A stretch of 64,000 nt of DNA from Acinetobacter sp. 10FS3-1. Its GTDB lineage: Bacteria; Pseudomonadota; Gammaproteobacteria; Pseudomonadales; Moraxellaceae. The position numbers were made by a program, and so were the translations under genes. Positions 19,427 through 29,732 of this stretch are shown in pieces. The notes below the pieces were generated by a model. That model was not told the origin of the DNA and searched no databases. It saw only the letters and a list, made by a program, of their open reading frames with translations. Location of the stretch: positions 248,001 to 312,000 of the forward strand of contig NZ_CP039144.1 of NCBI RefSeq assembly GCF_013343215.1. Reading direction: 5' to 3'. Numbering within the stretch: the first letter of the stretch is position 1; each line of letters begins with the position of its first letter.

Positions 19427-22400
19427 TCAGGTGGTAAACAAGCTTTCCACATTGTTCACCAGTGCATCAGTGACACCATCTTCACTTTGCTTCACTTCCT
19501 CTAGTTTGCTGCCACCAGTACCGCCACTGACGATGTGATTCTTAGACAAGATCGCAAAATCCTTGTTCAGCATCTTGTCTAGTCTTTCTCGTGCGGTTTG
19601 CAGAGGTTTTGGATGGAAATGACTAATCTCAGCATTGATAAAGTGACCATTCTCACCCATCAGGTTAATGAGCTTCGGTAGGTTATTCCAATTGACTTTC
19701 GCAATACGCAAGGTACGTGCACCACGCGCAATCACATCACCAGAGATCATGATATTCAGTGAGTTTGGCTTATCAATCATTTCTGTTTTGAAGATCGTGT
19801 CATCTTCTAAGAAGCGATTGATTTCAGAGCTTGCGCCTTTCAAAGTCATGGTTGCATTCACTTGGCTTTGGAACTCAATCGTTACGCTCGTATTACGTGC
19901 ATTAAATACAATCTTCGGATATTGCTCATAATTCACAGCATGCTCTTTGAGAGCGTCCAGATAAACACTGATTTGCTCCGTGGTTGCAGTACGGTAGATC
20001 GAATCTTCAAGAGCTGCATAGGTGAATTTCGGTGATACCAGGAAGCCACGCTCACGGATACCATACTGATTCGTATAGATCACCGAGCAGTGAGGTACGT
20101 TCTTATCCATCAGCGTTTTAGCTTTGAACAGGTTGCCAGTCACAATGTTTGCAGTACGGTTCACACGACCTTCATGTGCGCTGTCGAAACTTGTTTTAAG
20201 CAGCGTCTCTTGTGTGTCCTCAATGTTGTAATAGACCATGTAGACCGGTTGTTTAGGTTCATCGTATTCACGCTGTTTATCCTTCGCAGCACGTTTATCC
20301 ATGATCTGTAGTCGAATCTCTTTAGCGTCCTTACTTGGTTCCACATACTTGCAGCTTTGAACTACAGCACTTGATTGTGAGAACAGGTAAGACAGGCTGA
20401 CTTGTACCAGTTCATCTTCGCCTGGGAAAATCACATCCATTTTGAATGCACTAGGAATAAGTGAGTTGGTACGAATCGGCGGGAAGAAGATACGCGCCAG
20501 AACACCACCGGCAATCATGCTTTCGCCATCTAGGGTCGGGCAGTACATTGGCAGTACCAGACCATGACGGTTCGCTGTATCGGCATCTTCTGAACGGTAA
20601 CAACGAGCAAAGTCTTTCAGTGTTTTGATAATCAGTTGCGCATTCTCAAAAGATTCAATTAATTTCTGGTTGTTGATGACTTCCAGAGCATCACGGATAG
20701 ATTGCTTAGTCGCTTTGATGTTCAAGTCACGATGATTATTTGGGTCCGTATCACGCTTGAAGTATTCCTGAACTAAACGAGCAGTTTCTTTACCCGCCAG
20801 GATGATAAATTCACCTTCTGCATTGATCACTGAGCTACGGCAGCTTGCTACATATTTTTCAACAATCAGCGCATCTAATTTGTCTGCATATTCAAGAATT
20901 GCTGTAGACAGGTGAGTAACTTGATCAGGCTCCTTACAAAGCAGTACCGCAAGCTGTTTCAGCATTGCTTCTTCACTTTCCTTGTAGATTTCAGGGAACT
21001 TATGGGTACGGATTGGGCGCATGTCCTGACTGTAGCCCACTTGTTTGTAGGTCAGCTCATGGTCAAATGCAGTTTCAAGACCAAAGTGGTTGCGTACAGA
21101 CACATCGAGCGCACCACGTTTAAGCTGATGCACACTCAGGTCTTTGGCTTTCCAGTTTAGCACTTGTACACGTAGCGGGTTACGACCGGCAGCTTCTAGT
21201 TCTTTCACGTATTCGTTGAACTTAGCTGACAAGTCCTGGAAGATCATTTCTTGCTGATGGATTGGAACCATAATGAGTTTTGAGAGCAGTTTGTTGATGT
21301 ACTTGCTCTTATCACGCTCATTTTTCTTATCCTTGTCGTCGCTCATGTCGATATCGAATGTAGCAGCGATTTCAGGGTTTTCAGTCAAGTAGTCGATACA
21401 TACCTTGTTGCCGACTTCATTCAGCATGTCAGGCATGTCATCCGTCTCTTTATAGCGAGATTCACGGTTAGACGTAGTGTTCGCTGATAACAGTGCCAGT
21501 TTGCGCATGTGCATCATGTTAATGCGGTTTTCCGCAGGGATACATGAGGACAGGGTGATGATCTGAGGTGAACTATACTGACCACGACGATCAACACGAC
21601 CCAGAGTTTGCATGAACTCCACAATTTCTAAAGGAAGCTGTGCCACAATCAAAACACGCTGACGCAAGTGGTCGGATGGAATGTCCGGGTTCTTGCTTTC
21701 CAGAGCATGCAGGGAAATACCAGTGGAGCCAGAACGAGTAATGATCAGGGCATCCAGTTTACCGCTTTGGAAGTCAGCAACAATGCGTACACGGTCGCCA
21801 ATATCATTGCTCTTTCGTGTTTCAGCATGCCAACGACCGGTTTCATGGTTTTGCAATAAACGAACAGTAGTACCCGCGATTTCATCAATCGTATATCCGG
21901 CTTTACGGATTTCATTACGCATAATGTCGATAGGCATGAACGGCAGATCAGGATAGTCATTGATCTTCTTACGAATCAGCTCACGTTGTTCATCATAAAC
22001 AGGGTTGCCATCACCCACGACCAGTTCAATGTAGTTGCCGTCCTGGTCTGTGATCTTCGCTTTATTCATGTTGTCGAGCATCATCAACAGAATTTCTTTG
22101 AATAGCGGTGGATGATCAAAGTCAGACAGATATTCTTTAATACGTTCACTACGACGATTCACGTATTCATCAAGTTCTTTTTGCAGCTTGGTCGTTACTT
22201 TGTCACTTTCTTCTGCATGCTTAATTTGCATCTGTAGACGAGCAATTTCACTTTCCAGATCAGCCAGTGTTTGACCTTTTTCGTCTGGGGTATTCAGCTT
22301 GTAAGCCATCAGACGGTTAAATACAGCTTCACCGGTACTTTCAAGACTGATTACAGGCTTCTTGCCACTGTTCAGGCAGTTAATCGCAGTCTCAATCGCG

Positions 22401-25400
22401 GAACCAGTCTTGATCGCCAATAGGAACTGACGTTGCACATCGTATAAACGTGAAGCGAAATTAAGCATGTTCACTTTCAAGCCGAGCTTCGCATCATCAA
22501 AATTAAACTTTGCGTTTGGATGTTCTTTACGGAACATATTAACGATGAACTGTTCAGGGTCGCCGGCATCAACAAAGTGATCGTTCAGATCATCCATCAG
22601 GCTTGTAGACAACTCGTTCATATCGAGCAGAATTGCTGATAACGCATCAGAGAGCTGATAAACGTATTCGTTATATTCCTTGTTTGGCTCCGGTGTCACA
22701 AACTCGATTTTTGACAAGTCCTGTTCACGACGGACCAGACAGCCATCCATAGACAAGTTGTGTGATACCAGTTCAAGTACCGCTTCATCTGCGTCTTTGA
22801 GCGTGGTCATAATGACCTCACGGCTAATTGATGCAGGGAACAGGCGGTAATAGAACGGCAGGTTGTTCGCAGTTTTAATACCGGTCGCAGACGAATATGC
22901 CAGAGAGCTTGCCTTGCCGATGATTTGGGTGAAAATCTTGTTGATATGCGATTTTTCACCGGCAGCCTTATGAGATTCATCCAGTACCAGGAATGTATTT
23001 TCATCTACCGCATCAATCAGCAAGTCAGGCTTTTGACCTGGTTTACCAAATTGAGAGTAGGTCGCCAACACTAGGTCATGCTTGTCTGAGATTTTGTCCA
23101 GACTTTTCGGAATGTTCGTGCCTTTAAACAGCTCGTTAGTTGTACCAAACTCACTGATACTTGCGTTTGCATTAAAAATAAATGGATTAGTAAACAGCTT
23201 GTCAGCCTTGATCGCTGTAATATCGCGCCAGATATCACCAAACAACTGAGCATTCAGTGTGAAGAAGGCAGGGCGTAGACCTTGCAGTTTCGCATACCGT
23301 AATAGACCCGCAGCTACACGACCTTTACCTAAACCGGTTTGGTCGCCAATCCAGATCGCACGGTTAGACTTATGTTGTGAAATAGCCAGTGCCAGTGCAT
23401 CTACCTGTTCACACGCGAAGCATTCAGCAAGTTCTTCGTGAGACTCGTATTGCAGCATGTACCCGACATAAGCATCAATCATGCTTTGGAAGTTTGTGCG
23501 TTCAACGTATTCAGCAAAGTCTTTGTTGTAGAAACGGTTGGAGCCAACAAAAATACGTTCAGTACCAGTTTCATCAGTCAGGGTTTCTTGAATTTCAGAC
23601 TGAGTTGATAATTCCAGATATTCAACCAGGGCATCACGCGCTCGATAGAATGATGGAGCCAAGTTTTTCGGAATCATTGAAATAGTTTCAGATACTCGTG
23701 ATTCTGAAATGTATTTCTGTTGGTAGTTGTTTTCTTCGTACAGTACCGCTTCATCCAGAGACTTGATGATCGTAGAGCTTGGCTTGTTGGTATCACCCAC
23801 GACACGGACAATTTCTTTATCCGTCTCAATTACAGTTGATTTATCGTCTGTCTCAGCTTCCGGTTCAGCTTCCGGTTTGTCCTCTGTATCCGTGGTTTCA
23901 GCAGTAGTTTCAGTTTCCTCAGTGAACAATTCAGTCGTAGGAGATTCTTCTACAATTTCCTCTGTGACTTCACTGGTCTCTAACGCTTCCAGATCAATTT
24001 CTTCTTCATCAAAACCGAATACAGGGATAGCCGGAGTTGATTCTTCGGTAGGTTCCGCAGCAGTTTCAGTCGCTTCACCATCTTCTTCAACGACTATCAC
24101 TGTAGAAGAGCCAACTACAGTTGATGTAGAGCCTGTTGATGTGCTTTCTTTCGCTGTAGAAATGCTCTCTTCTTTGTCCTCTTGATCATCCAGAGATTCA
24201 GTATAAGAAAATTGCTTATCTGTGGAGCCGGAGCCAAAACCACCAGTACCAGTTGATTCCCCTGGTCCTTTTAGATCAGCAGGGTCAAAGTCATTATCTA
24301 GTGCAGCAGGGTCAAAGTCGTCGTCCGGTGGTGGAGCATCGTCATCTTCAAATTTGAAGTCCTCGCCTGGCCCATCAGTTTCATCCGTTTCTTCATCAAA
24401 GAACGGATTACCAGTTTTCTCAACCGGTTTTTCTTCTGTGGCAGCAATCGTATCAAACGCATCTTCGCGTGATGTTTTACCTACAGCAAATCCATTAGCT
24501 TCATCGTCCTTGTCTGCCAGTAAGTCAATATCGTCATCGAGATCGTCAGTTGCGAATACATCCGGGATAACCTTCTCAGGTTGATTCTTAGGTTGAATCG
24601 CCTGTTGTGCAGCAGCTTCTTCGGCATCATTACCCATGATGTTTTGTAGCGTTGAATCGTCGTAATCCTCGATCTCGCGCTGATCTGGGCTAATAATCGG
24701 TGTGATGGTAGCGACTTGTTCCAATGATTCATCATCATTGAGATCATGGACATAGCGATCATTAAAGTTTTGATTCGTCTCTGAATCGCCGTAGACATTG
24801 ATCTGTTTGGCTTTGGTCAGATCAAATTCTTCTTCACCATAGCGTTTTTCAATCAGACGGCTAGACCACAGCCATAGGTCTTGATAGTCGTTGAAGAATT
24901 TAAGCTGAGTAGGAACCAGTTTAATTAACAGATCACGGTCAGCGATTGGTACATCACGTTTCTTTCCAACAACCAGAATACGGATGTTGTACTTTGCGCC
25001 CTGACGCGCATATAGCTCGCCACTGACTTCTACCAAGTCATCAACATGATAGTTCTCATACAGGTAGTACAGCATCAGTTGAGTTGATGCCTTAATCTCG
25101 CCGTGGCTGATTGGTGCGTCAGTCGAGAAGAAGAATACAGAACGTCCTTCATCTTCACGGCTTGTCAAAGCCCGGAACAGCAACAAATAATCTAGGCGAG
25201 TTGTTTTGAAGGTTTCATTCGGGTGGCTGCGTAGTCTACCAATCTCAGTACGTTCAATACGGTCACATGGCAGATTCGAGATTACGAAGTCAAATAGCTT
25301 GGAACCGTTATGCTCAATAAAATTGATTTCTTTGGAATCGCCCGAATACACCTGGATGGATTTGATCAGGTCGGTTTTTTGCAGACGAGACAAACGGTGG

Positions 25401-26413
25401 TTATCAATCTCAAAACCGAAAATATCTATGTTCTTATGCGCTGAAAGCATGGCAACAAGACTTGCATGCCCCAGACTAGGTTCCAGTAAAGAAAATTGAG
25501 TATCAGGGTCCTCAAGCTGCTCTTGATCAACCAACAGGCGTTGACCAATGAAAGCCAGAGGGAGCGGGGTAGTAATCTGTTGTAGGCTCAACACCACGTT
25601 ATTCGTTAGATTACGAATTGGCAGTTGTTCAAAGACCTGTACTGCAACATCGAAATGTTCTTTTGAAGTCATATCAAGGATGGAATACTTGGCAACGACC
25701 GCCATTTCCAGGGCATCTTGCACCAAGTCCAATTGAGTAGACGTTACTTGAGAAACATCGAAAGACGCATTGCCTTTCTGGGTGATTAAAGCTGTATAGC
25801 TCACCAGATCAGCATTACTGATGTTCTTCTTCTGCTCGATTTTGTAGTCTAAGAATCCCTGAATGCAGCTATACACTTCACCGCGCAATTTGGCACGTAA
25901 GAAGCGAGGGTCACTGATGATATTCCCTTTGATATCGCGTTTTTCAACTGAGATCGTACCGGTTTCTTCATTCACCGCAAAACGACCAAATGGTGATGCG
26001 TAAACCATATCGCCCAGACTGTTACGCCCAAGCGGGGTCTTAGTATTCAGTAATTGGGATAGGCTAAATTTTGTATAGCGTGAGAACTGTGTAGTGAACT
26101 GTTCAGTGAGATATTCCTGACTTGCGCTGATGATACGGATAATCTGATGCGATACACCGACCTTGACGAAGATATTAGGTTGAATACTTCCAGAACTCTT
26201 ATCCCGCATATACAGGCGTTCAGTTAATTGGTCTTGGTTTTCTATATAAACGCGCTCAAACCCATAAGTAGCAAGGCTTTCAGCAGATAGAATTTTATTG
26301 CAATCAAGGAGAAGTAGAACTTTTTTCTGATTGGCAAGCGTCTGAGGGAACAGATAAATTCCCGCGCTCGACATATCAATCCACTTCATTTTAACTTCGG
26401 ATTCAGTCGTCAT
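19427..26413 (-). CDS. Methyltransferase-like / Strawberry-notch-type SF2 helicase fusion
   Basis: 2328 residues. The N-terminal part (about 300-490) has an AdoMet-MTase-like fold signature: LEPSLGHASL near 312, an acidic strand end (FGFEID), and SNLPC near 381 in place of the usual (D/N)PP(Y/F). An acidic Ser/Thr/Glu-rich linker spans about 560-890. The C-terminal helicase shows Walker A GDQTGLGKGR (about 1021), DESH (about 1143), RSGSTGISLHA (motif V) and GRVDRRGQ (motif VI, about 1604). GDxTGxGKGR with DE(S/C)H is typical of Strawberry-notch-type helicases on plasmids and phages, often fused to methyltransferases. The degenerate NLPC makes methylation activity doubtful. Possible roles are anti-restriction, DNA remodelling or plasmid establishment. 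Confidence 0.85.
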   Translation of the reverse strand: MTTESEVKMKWIDMSSAGIYLFPQTLANQKKVLLLLDCNKILSAESLATYGFERVYIENQDQLTERLYMRDKSSGSIQPNIFVKVGVSHQIIRIISASQEYLTEQFTTQFSRYTKFSLSQLLNTKTPLGRNSLGDMVYASPFGRFAVNEETGTISVEKRDIKGNIISDPRFLRAKLRGEVYSCIQGFLDYKIEQKKNISNADLVSYTALITQKGNASFDVSQVTSTQLDLVQDALEMAVVAKYSILDMTSKEHFDVAVQVFEQLPIRNLTNNVVLSLQQITTPLPLAFIGQRLLVDQEQLEDPDTQFSLLEPSLGHASLVAMLSAHKNIDIFGFEIDNHRLSRLQKTDLIKSIQVYSGDSKEINFIEHNGSKLFDFVISNLPCDRIERTEIGRLRSHPNETFKTTRLDYLLLFRALTSREDEGRSVFFFSTDAPISHGEIKASTQLMLYYLYENYHVDDLVEVSGELYARQGAKYNIRILVVGKKRDVPIADRDLLIKLVPTQLKFFNDYQDLWLWSSRLIEKRYGEEEFDLTKAKQINVYGDSETNQNFNDRYVHDLNDDESLEQVATITPIISPDQREIEDYDDSTLQNIMGNDAEEAAAQQAIQPKNQPEKVIPDVFATDDLDDDIDLLADKDDEANGFAVGKTSREDAFDTIAATEEKPVEKTGNPFFDEETDETDGPGEDFKFEDDDAPPPDDDFDPAALDNDFDPADLKGPGESTGTGGFGSGSTDKQFSYTESLDDQEDKEESISTAKESTSTGSTSTVVGSSTVIVVEEDGEATETAAEPTEESTPAIPVFGFDEEEIDLEALETSEVTEEIVEESPTTELFTEETETTAETTDTEDKPEAEPEAETDDKSTVIETDKEIVRVVGDTNKPSSTIIKSLDEAVLYEENNYQQKYISESRVSETISMIPKNLAPSFYRARDALVEYLELSTQSEIQETLTDETGTERIFVGSNRFYNKDFAEYVERTNFQSMIDAYVGYMLQYESHEELAECFACEQVDALALAISQHKSNRAIWIGDQTGLGKGRVAAGLLRYAKLQGLRPAFFTLNAQLFGDIWRDITAIKADKLFTNPFIFNANASISEFGTTNELFKGTNIPKSLDKISDKHDLVLATYSQFGKPGQKPDLLIDAVDENTFLVLDESHKAAGEKSHINKIFTQIIGKASSLAYSSATGIKTANNLPFYYRLFPASISREVIMTTLKDADEAVLELVSHNLSMDGCLVRREQDLSKIEFVTPEPNKEYNEYVYQLSDALSAILLDMNELSTSLMDDLNDHFVDAGDPEQFIVNMFRKEHPNAKFNFDDAKLGLKVNMLNFASRLYDVQRQFLLAIKTGSAIETAINCLNSGKKPVISLESTGEAVFNRLMAYKLNTPDEKGQTLADLESEIARLQMQIKHAEESDKVTTKLQKELDEYVNRRSERIKEYLSDFDHPPLFKEILLMMLDNMNKAKITDQDGNYIELVVGDGNPVYDEQRELIRKKINDYPDLPFMPIDIMRNEIRKAGYTIDEIAGTTVRLLQNHETGRWHAETRKSNDIGDRVRIVADFQSGKLDALIITRSGSTGISLHALESKNPDIPSDHLRQRVLIVAQLPLEIVEFMQTLGRVDRRGQYSSPQIITLSSCIPAENRINMMHMRKLALLSANTTSNRESRYKETDDMPDMLNEVGNKVCIDYLTENPEIAATFDIDMSDDKDKKNERDKSKYINKLLSKLIMVPIHQQEMIFQDLSAKFNEYVKELEAAGRNPLRVQVLNWKAKDLSVHQLKRGALDVSVRNHFGLETAFDHELTYKQVGYSQDMRPIRTHKFPEIYKESEEAMLKQLAVLLCKEPDQVTHLSTAILEYADKLDALIVEKYVASCRSSVINAEGEFIILAGKETARLVQEYFKRDTDPNNHRDLNIKATKQSIRDALEVINNQKLIESFENAQLIIKTLKDFARCYRSEDADTANRHGLVLPMYCPTLDGESMIAGGVLARIFFPPIRTNSLIPSAFKMDVIFPGEDELVQVSLSYLFSQSSAVVQSCKYVEPSKDAKEIRLQIMDKRAAKDKQREYDEPKQPVYMVYYNIEDTQETLLKTSFDSAHEGRVNRTANIVTGNLFKAKTLMDKNVPHCSVIYTNQYGIRERGFLVSPKFTYAALEDSIYRTATTEQISVYLDALKEHAVNYEQYPKIVFNARNTSVTIEFQSQVNATMTLKGASSEINRFLEDDTIFKTEMIDKPNSLNIMISGDVIARGARTLRIAKVNWNNLPKLINLMGENGHFINAEISHFHPKPLQTARERLDKMLNKDFAILSKNHIVSGGTGGSKLEEVKQSEDGVTDALVNNVESLFTT

Positions 26414-26447
26414 TTTTATCTCTATCTCAAATACGGCTCACGGCACG

Positions 26448-26481
26448 TAAAAAAAGCTGTACTTCCGAAAAAATACAGCTT
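26448..26481 (-). terminator. Terminator after the 26515-28314 gene
   Basis: On the minus strand AAGCTGTA and TACAGCTT pair and are followed by a T-run. It lies in the 101-bp gap before the giant helicase gene, so that gene probably has its own promoter. Confidence 0.75.
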
Positions 26482-26514
26482 CATTTTTTAGCACAATTTC
26501 TTCATTTTTAACAG

Positions 26515-28314
26515 TTAAATCGAGTGCATAGGCGAATCGTCGTGCTGCACTTGGTTTTGGGATTGTTTTTCCTTTTCACGCTGCATTTGAAGTGTGTCAT
26601 TCAGGCTTGGAACCGCCGGAGCTTTTACATCATTCGACATTTCGCGTTGAACTTCTGCTGCTTGACGTTGAGCCAGATACAGGTCTTTGACGTTTTCAAG
26701 TTTGTCGTATTCAAATTCATTCAGATTTGAAGGGCGATAAACATTGGTTTTATGCTCATTGACGAACTCAACTGTCAGATCGCTCATTGCCAGAGATTTT
26801 TTCATAGCATGAGAACGAGCCAATTCTTGAGTTTCAATGTTGACCGCAATCAGGTTGTCAGTTGAAAGTTTTGACAACGGCTGTACTGCGACATACGCCG
26901 GGGTAAACACTGGCTTCGCATAGCTTGTTACCAGGTTCAAGGCATTGTCATCTGCATTAAGAATAAAATCATAAGTTAGCTTGTGGAAATTACCGCCACG
27001 AGGTTTACGATCTGGCTCTTCAATACCATCAATTCCTTTACCGCGAACAAAGTCCACTTTGGTATTGGTAATATCACGGAATGAAGATTGCGGTGCATTG
27101 TCGTTCAGATACTTGGTTGCAAACGTCTCTGTATAACGAGAACCCAGGTTAATTGTTTGACCAGAGAACAGTTCAGCAGTGTAGTTGCCGTTTTTTAGAC
27201 CTGCATATAGGTTCCGCAGTGATTTGTGCTCATGTGGGTTCAACTGCTGAGTTGTGACCGTAGGAATAGATTTAGCACCGATCAGTGATGAAACAATGAT
27301 ACGTGCTACATCCTGTTTAAGCACATTACGGTACGCAGAGCGCATATCCGTATTGCTTTCAAGTTGAGCAAAAGTCGCGTTGTTTCCGTACTTCTCAATG
27401 AACTGTTGGCTTGTGTAGTCCTTACATGCCAATAGATCAGCAATACTATCCTGTGGGTCAGCAGCAACCTTATAGCTGACTGTAGTTTTTTTAGCTTCTT
27501 TCGAGGTTCCTTTGTATTTTTGCATCGTATCAGGCTTATGGTCCTGAACTACGTCCTCATGCTTTGCTGTTTCCAGAGAGGGGAGTAGGGGGAACGAACC
27601 TTGAACCTTGCCAGTTTCCATGTTTCGGATATTCAGACGAGCAAAAGGCATTTTTACGTCTTGAGATTCAGATTTATTATTCAAACCTGATAACAAGGCT
27701 TGCAAGTTTTGAACTGCAACAGCTTGGGCTTGAGCCGGTTCTAGTTTTAAAGAATCAGGAGCCTGTAAACGGTGGGCGTTATCGAGAATGATCGCTGATG
27801 CGTAAAGATGCTTTTCACCATTCTTCATGTATGGCTGCATTTTAACGGTAGTCAAACCATGTACGACCTGAGCACTCAGTTCACCAGACATTTCATTCAC
27901 GCGGTCAGCCGTAAATGCCATGTATTTCCCTAAGTTTTCATCTTCCTTCAAACGGCATTTATCAAATGCCAGAATACGTCCACGGTCAGGAAATTCGGCA
28001 TTCCGAATACCAACAGAATCATTGTTTGAAAGACGTTCCATACTTTGACGAGATCGGCGACCACGAACTAAGTCCATCTGTTCTTCTGGGGTCTTGTTGC
28101 CAAAGTAGGTGCTTTTGAGTTTGTTGTTATTCTCACTAAGTTCTTCCAGAGAGGATAAGCGAATACGAACAGGGGTTTTGGTGCGAACCTCAATACCGTG
28201 CACATAAGTCACATCGTCGCCATCGTGTTTATAAAACTCATTCACGCTGACAATCAGACGTTGTATTTCAGACTTACGATGATCAAGAGGTTTTACAAAA
28301 TCATTCTTAGCCAT
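26515..28314 (-). CDS. 599-residue soluble protein of unknown function
   Basis: Soluble, mixed alpha/beta, no signal peptide and no recognised motif. The N-terminal 70 residues resemble a small beta-rich domain. The C-terminal 60 residues are Gln/Glu-rich and probably disordered. It lies upstream of the helicase gene on the same strand, separated by a terminator, and opposite the origin region. Its promoter should lie in 28315-28400. A role with the helicase is possible from position only. Confidence 0.78.
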   Translation of the reverse strand: MAKNDFVKPLDHRKSEIQRLIVSVNEFYKHDGDDVTYVHGIEVRTKTPVRIRLSSLEELSENNNKLKSTYFGNKTPEEQMDLVRGRRSRQSMERLSNNDSVGIRNAEFPDRGRILAFDKCRLKEDENLGKYMAFTADRVNEMSGELSAQVVHGLTTVKMQPYMKNGEKHLYASAIILDNAHRLQAPDSLKLEPAQAQAVAVQNLQALLSGLNNKSESQDVKMPFARLNIRNMETGKVQGSFPLLPSLETAKHEDVVQDHKPDTMQKYKGTSKEAKKTTVSYKVAADPQDSIADLLACKDYTSQQFIEKYGNNATFAQLESNTDMRSAYRNVLKQDVARIIVSSLIGAKSIPTVTTQQLNPHEHKSLRNLYAGLKNGNYTAELFSGQTINLGSRYTETFATKYLNDNAPQSSFRDITNTKVDFVRGKGIDGIEEPDRKPRGGNFHKLTYDFILNADDNALNLVTSYAKPVFTPAYVAVQPLSKLSTDNLIAVNIETQELARSHAMKKSLAMSDLTVEFVNEHKTNVYRPSNLNEFEYDKLENVKDLYLAQRQAAEVQREMSNDVKAPAVPSLNDTLQMQREKEKQSQNQVQHDDSPMHSI

Positions 28315-28929
28315 AGGTTAAACCTCATTTCAGCATTCAAAACAGTGAGCTGAAATTTTTTATTTTTCAGTGGGTGTTGGTTAAATACTCAACATGCTTA
28401 CGCCGTTTAAAAATACAGGATTTAGCGGAAAAACTCAATTTATGAAAAATTATAGAAAAGCTTTGTTTTAAAGAGAAAGAGCATAGATTTAAAAGAGGGA
28501 AGGGTAGTCAAAATAAGCTCATTCATTTTTTGATTTATAACAGTAAAAACATTTCACAAAGGAAAAGCTGCTGTTGATAGGGTTACAAGCATTGTTGGTC
28601 TAATTGATAGTGAATATGTTTACTGTACCTTCTGAAAAACAAACTGCGGTATTTGAACTTGTCAGTTAGAGAGACTATCTCGTAAATATATAAACTTGGT
28701 TATAATAGAGATATTATTAATTCTTTCATTAATATTGATTAATGTGTTTATATTAATATTTAGATTTGATATTATATAAACCAGATTATTTATTTGTTAG
28801 TTTGATTTGTTTATTTGAATAATAAAAAAAGAGTGACAAATATTTCATCAACTTCTCACTATCATTTATACACCCTATATGATTTATGTATCTTTGTTCG
28901 ATCTGTAATCCACGTATATCAAGCCTTAT
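28315..28929. other. AT-rich non-coding flank of the origin
   Basis: No open frame longer than about 50 codons with coding character. AT content is very high from about 28680 to 28860, which would suit a DNA-unwinding region beside the iterons that start at 28937. Nothing else recognised. Confidence 0.4.
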
Positions 28930-29430
28930 GATGATTTTTTGGAGAGAAGGCTCTGAAAAAATGGAGAAGAGGGTTTTTTATGGTTTTTCATAACACCGTA
29001 GTTTTGGCTTAAATTTGCAAACCCTCTGCTCCATTTTGAGTTTATATCAGCATACTTATCCACAGAATTTCTAAGTTGTTGAAAAAGCGTGAATAGCGCG
29101 AAAATACTTGGGCTAGAAGCCAGATCATACACCTTAATTATCGAGCCTTTTTACATGATCATTCAAATAATTCAAATTTAATTCATGCAATGCTTAAACC
29201 CTTATCAGACAAGGCTTAGAACACTCTTTTGGAGTGAAGGCTTGCTAATTTTGGAGTGAAGGCTTGTAAATTCCTGTGGATAAGCCCTCTACTCCAAAAC
29301 ACTTATAAGTTAATGTTTTACATAGCAAAATGCACTACACTATTTTTCTCAAGCCACTCTTTCAGTCGATATACATATAAATTTAAAAGTATATATAAAT
29401 ATGATTTTAAATTTATTTTTGTGGATAACT
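28930..29430. other. Candidate vegetative replication origin (oriV)
   Basis: Three perfect DnaA boxes are present: TTATCCACA at 29056-29064 and its complement TGTGGATAA at 29275-29283 and 29420-29428. Six copies of an iteron-like motif, consensus TTTTGGAGnnnAGGGCTT with some variation, lie at 28937-28954, 28958-28975, 29019-29037 (minus), 29227-29244, 29249-29266 and 29282-29300 (minus). The copies at 29227 and 29249 are identical and 22 bp apart, i.e. two helical turns. AT-rich DNA flanks both sides. Iterons plus DnaA boxes next to a Rep-like gene is the standard arrangement of theta-replicating plasmids. Confidence 0.75.
29227..29266 (+). repeat. Two identical 18-bp iterons at 22-bp spacing
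   Basis: TTTTGGAGTGAAGGCTTG occurs at 29227-29244 and 29249-29266. An inverted related copy follows at 29282-29300, overlapping the edge of a DnaA box. Confidence 0.8.
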
Positions 29431-29732
29431 CTATGGGCTTTAAATTTGAAAACGTATTATTAATACATGAAAAGAAAACTATTTTAAATAGTAGTTTTAT
29501 TTAAGAGCTTTTATTCTAAACACGCCTATTTTTGTGTATTTATTTAGTAATATATCGGAAATTTAGTATTATTGGTTTTATGAATTATTTAAGTTATTGA
29601 TTTGTATGGTTTTACACTTATTTGTTAGTTACAAAATTATTTTAACAAAATTGTTTTTTTAGTTTAATTTTAGTATTATAAAAACAATTAGGCAGATCAA
29701 CTGTCTTTACAGACAGGAAACAGGAAAAGAAC
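29431..29732. other. AT-rich leader of the 29733 gene
   Basis: About 300 bp of very AT-rich DNA without a gene. It should hold the promoter of the 29733 gene and may be the strand-opening region of the origin. The ribosome site AGGAAACAGGAAAAG lies directly before the ATG. Confidence 0.4.

Noticed and set aside
28926..29132. A 68-codon minus-strand gene in the origin region
   Set aside because: It overlaps iterons and a DnaA box, has no ribosome site and has low coding character.
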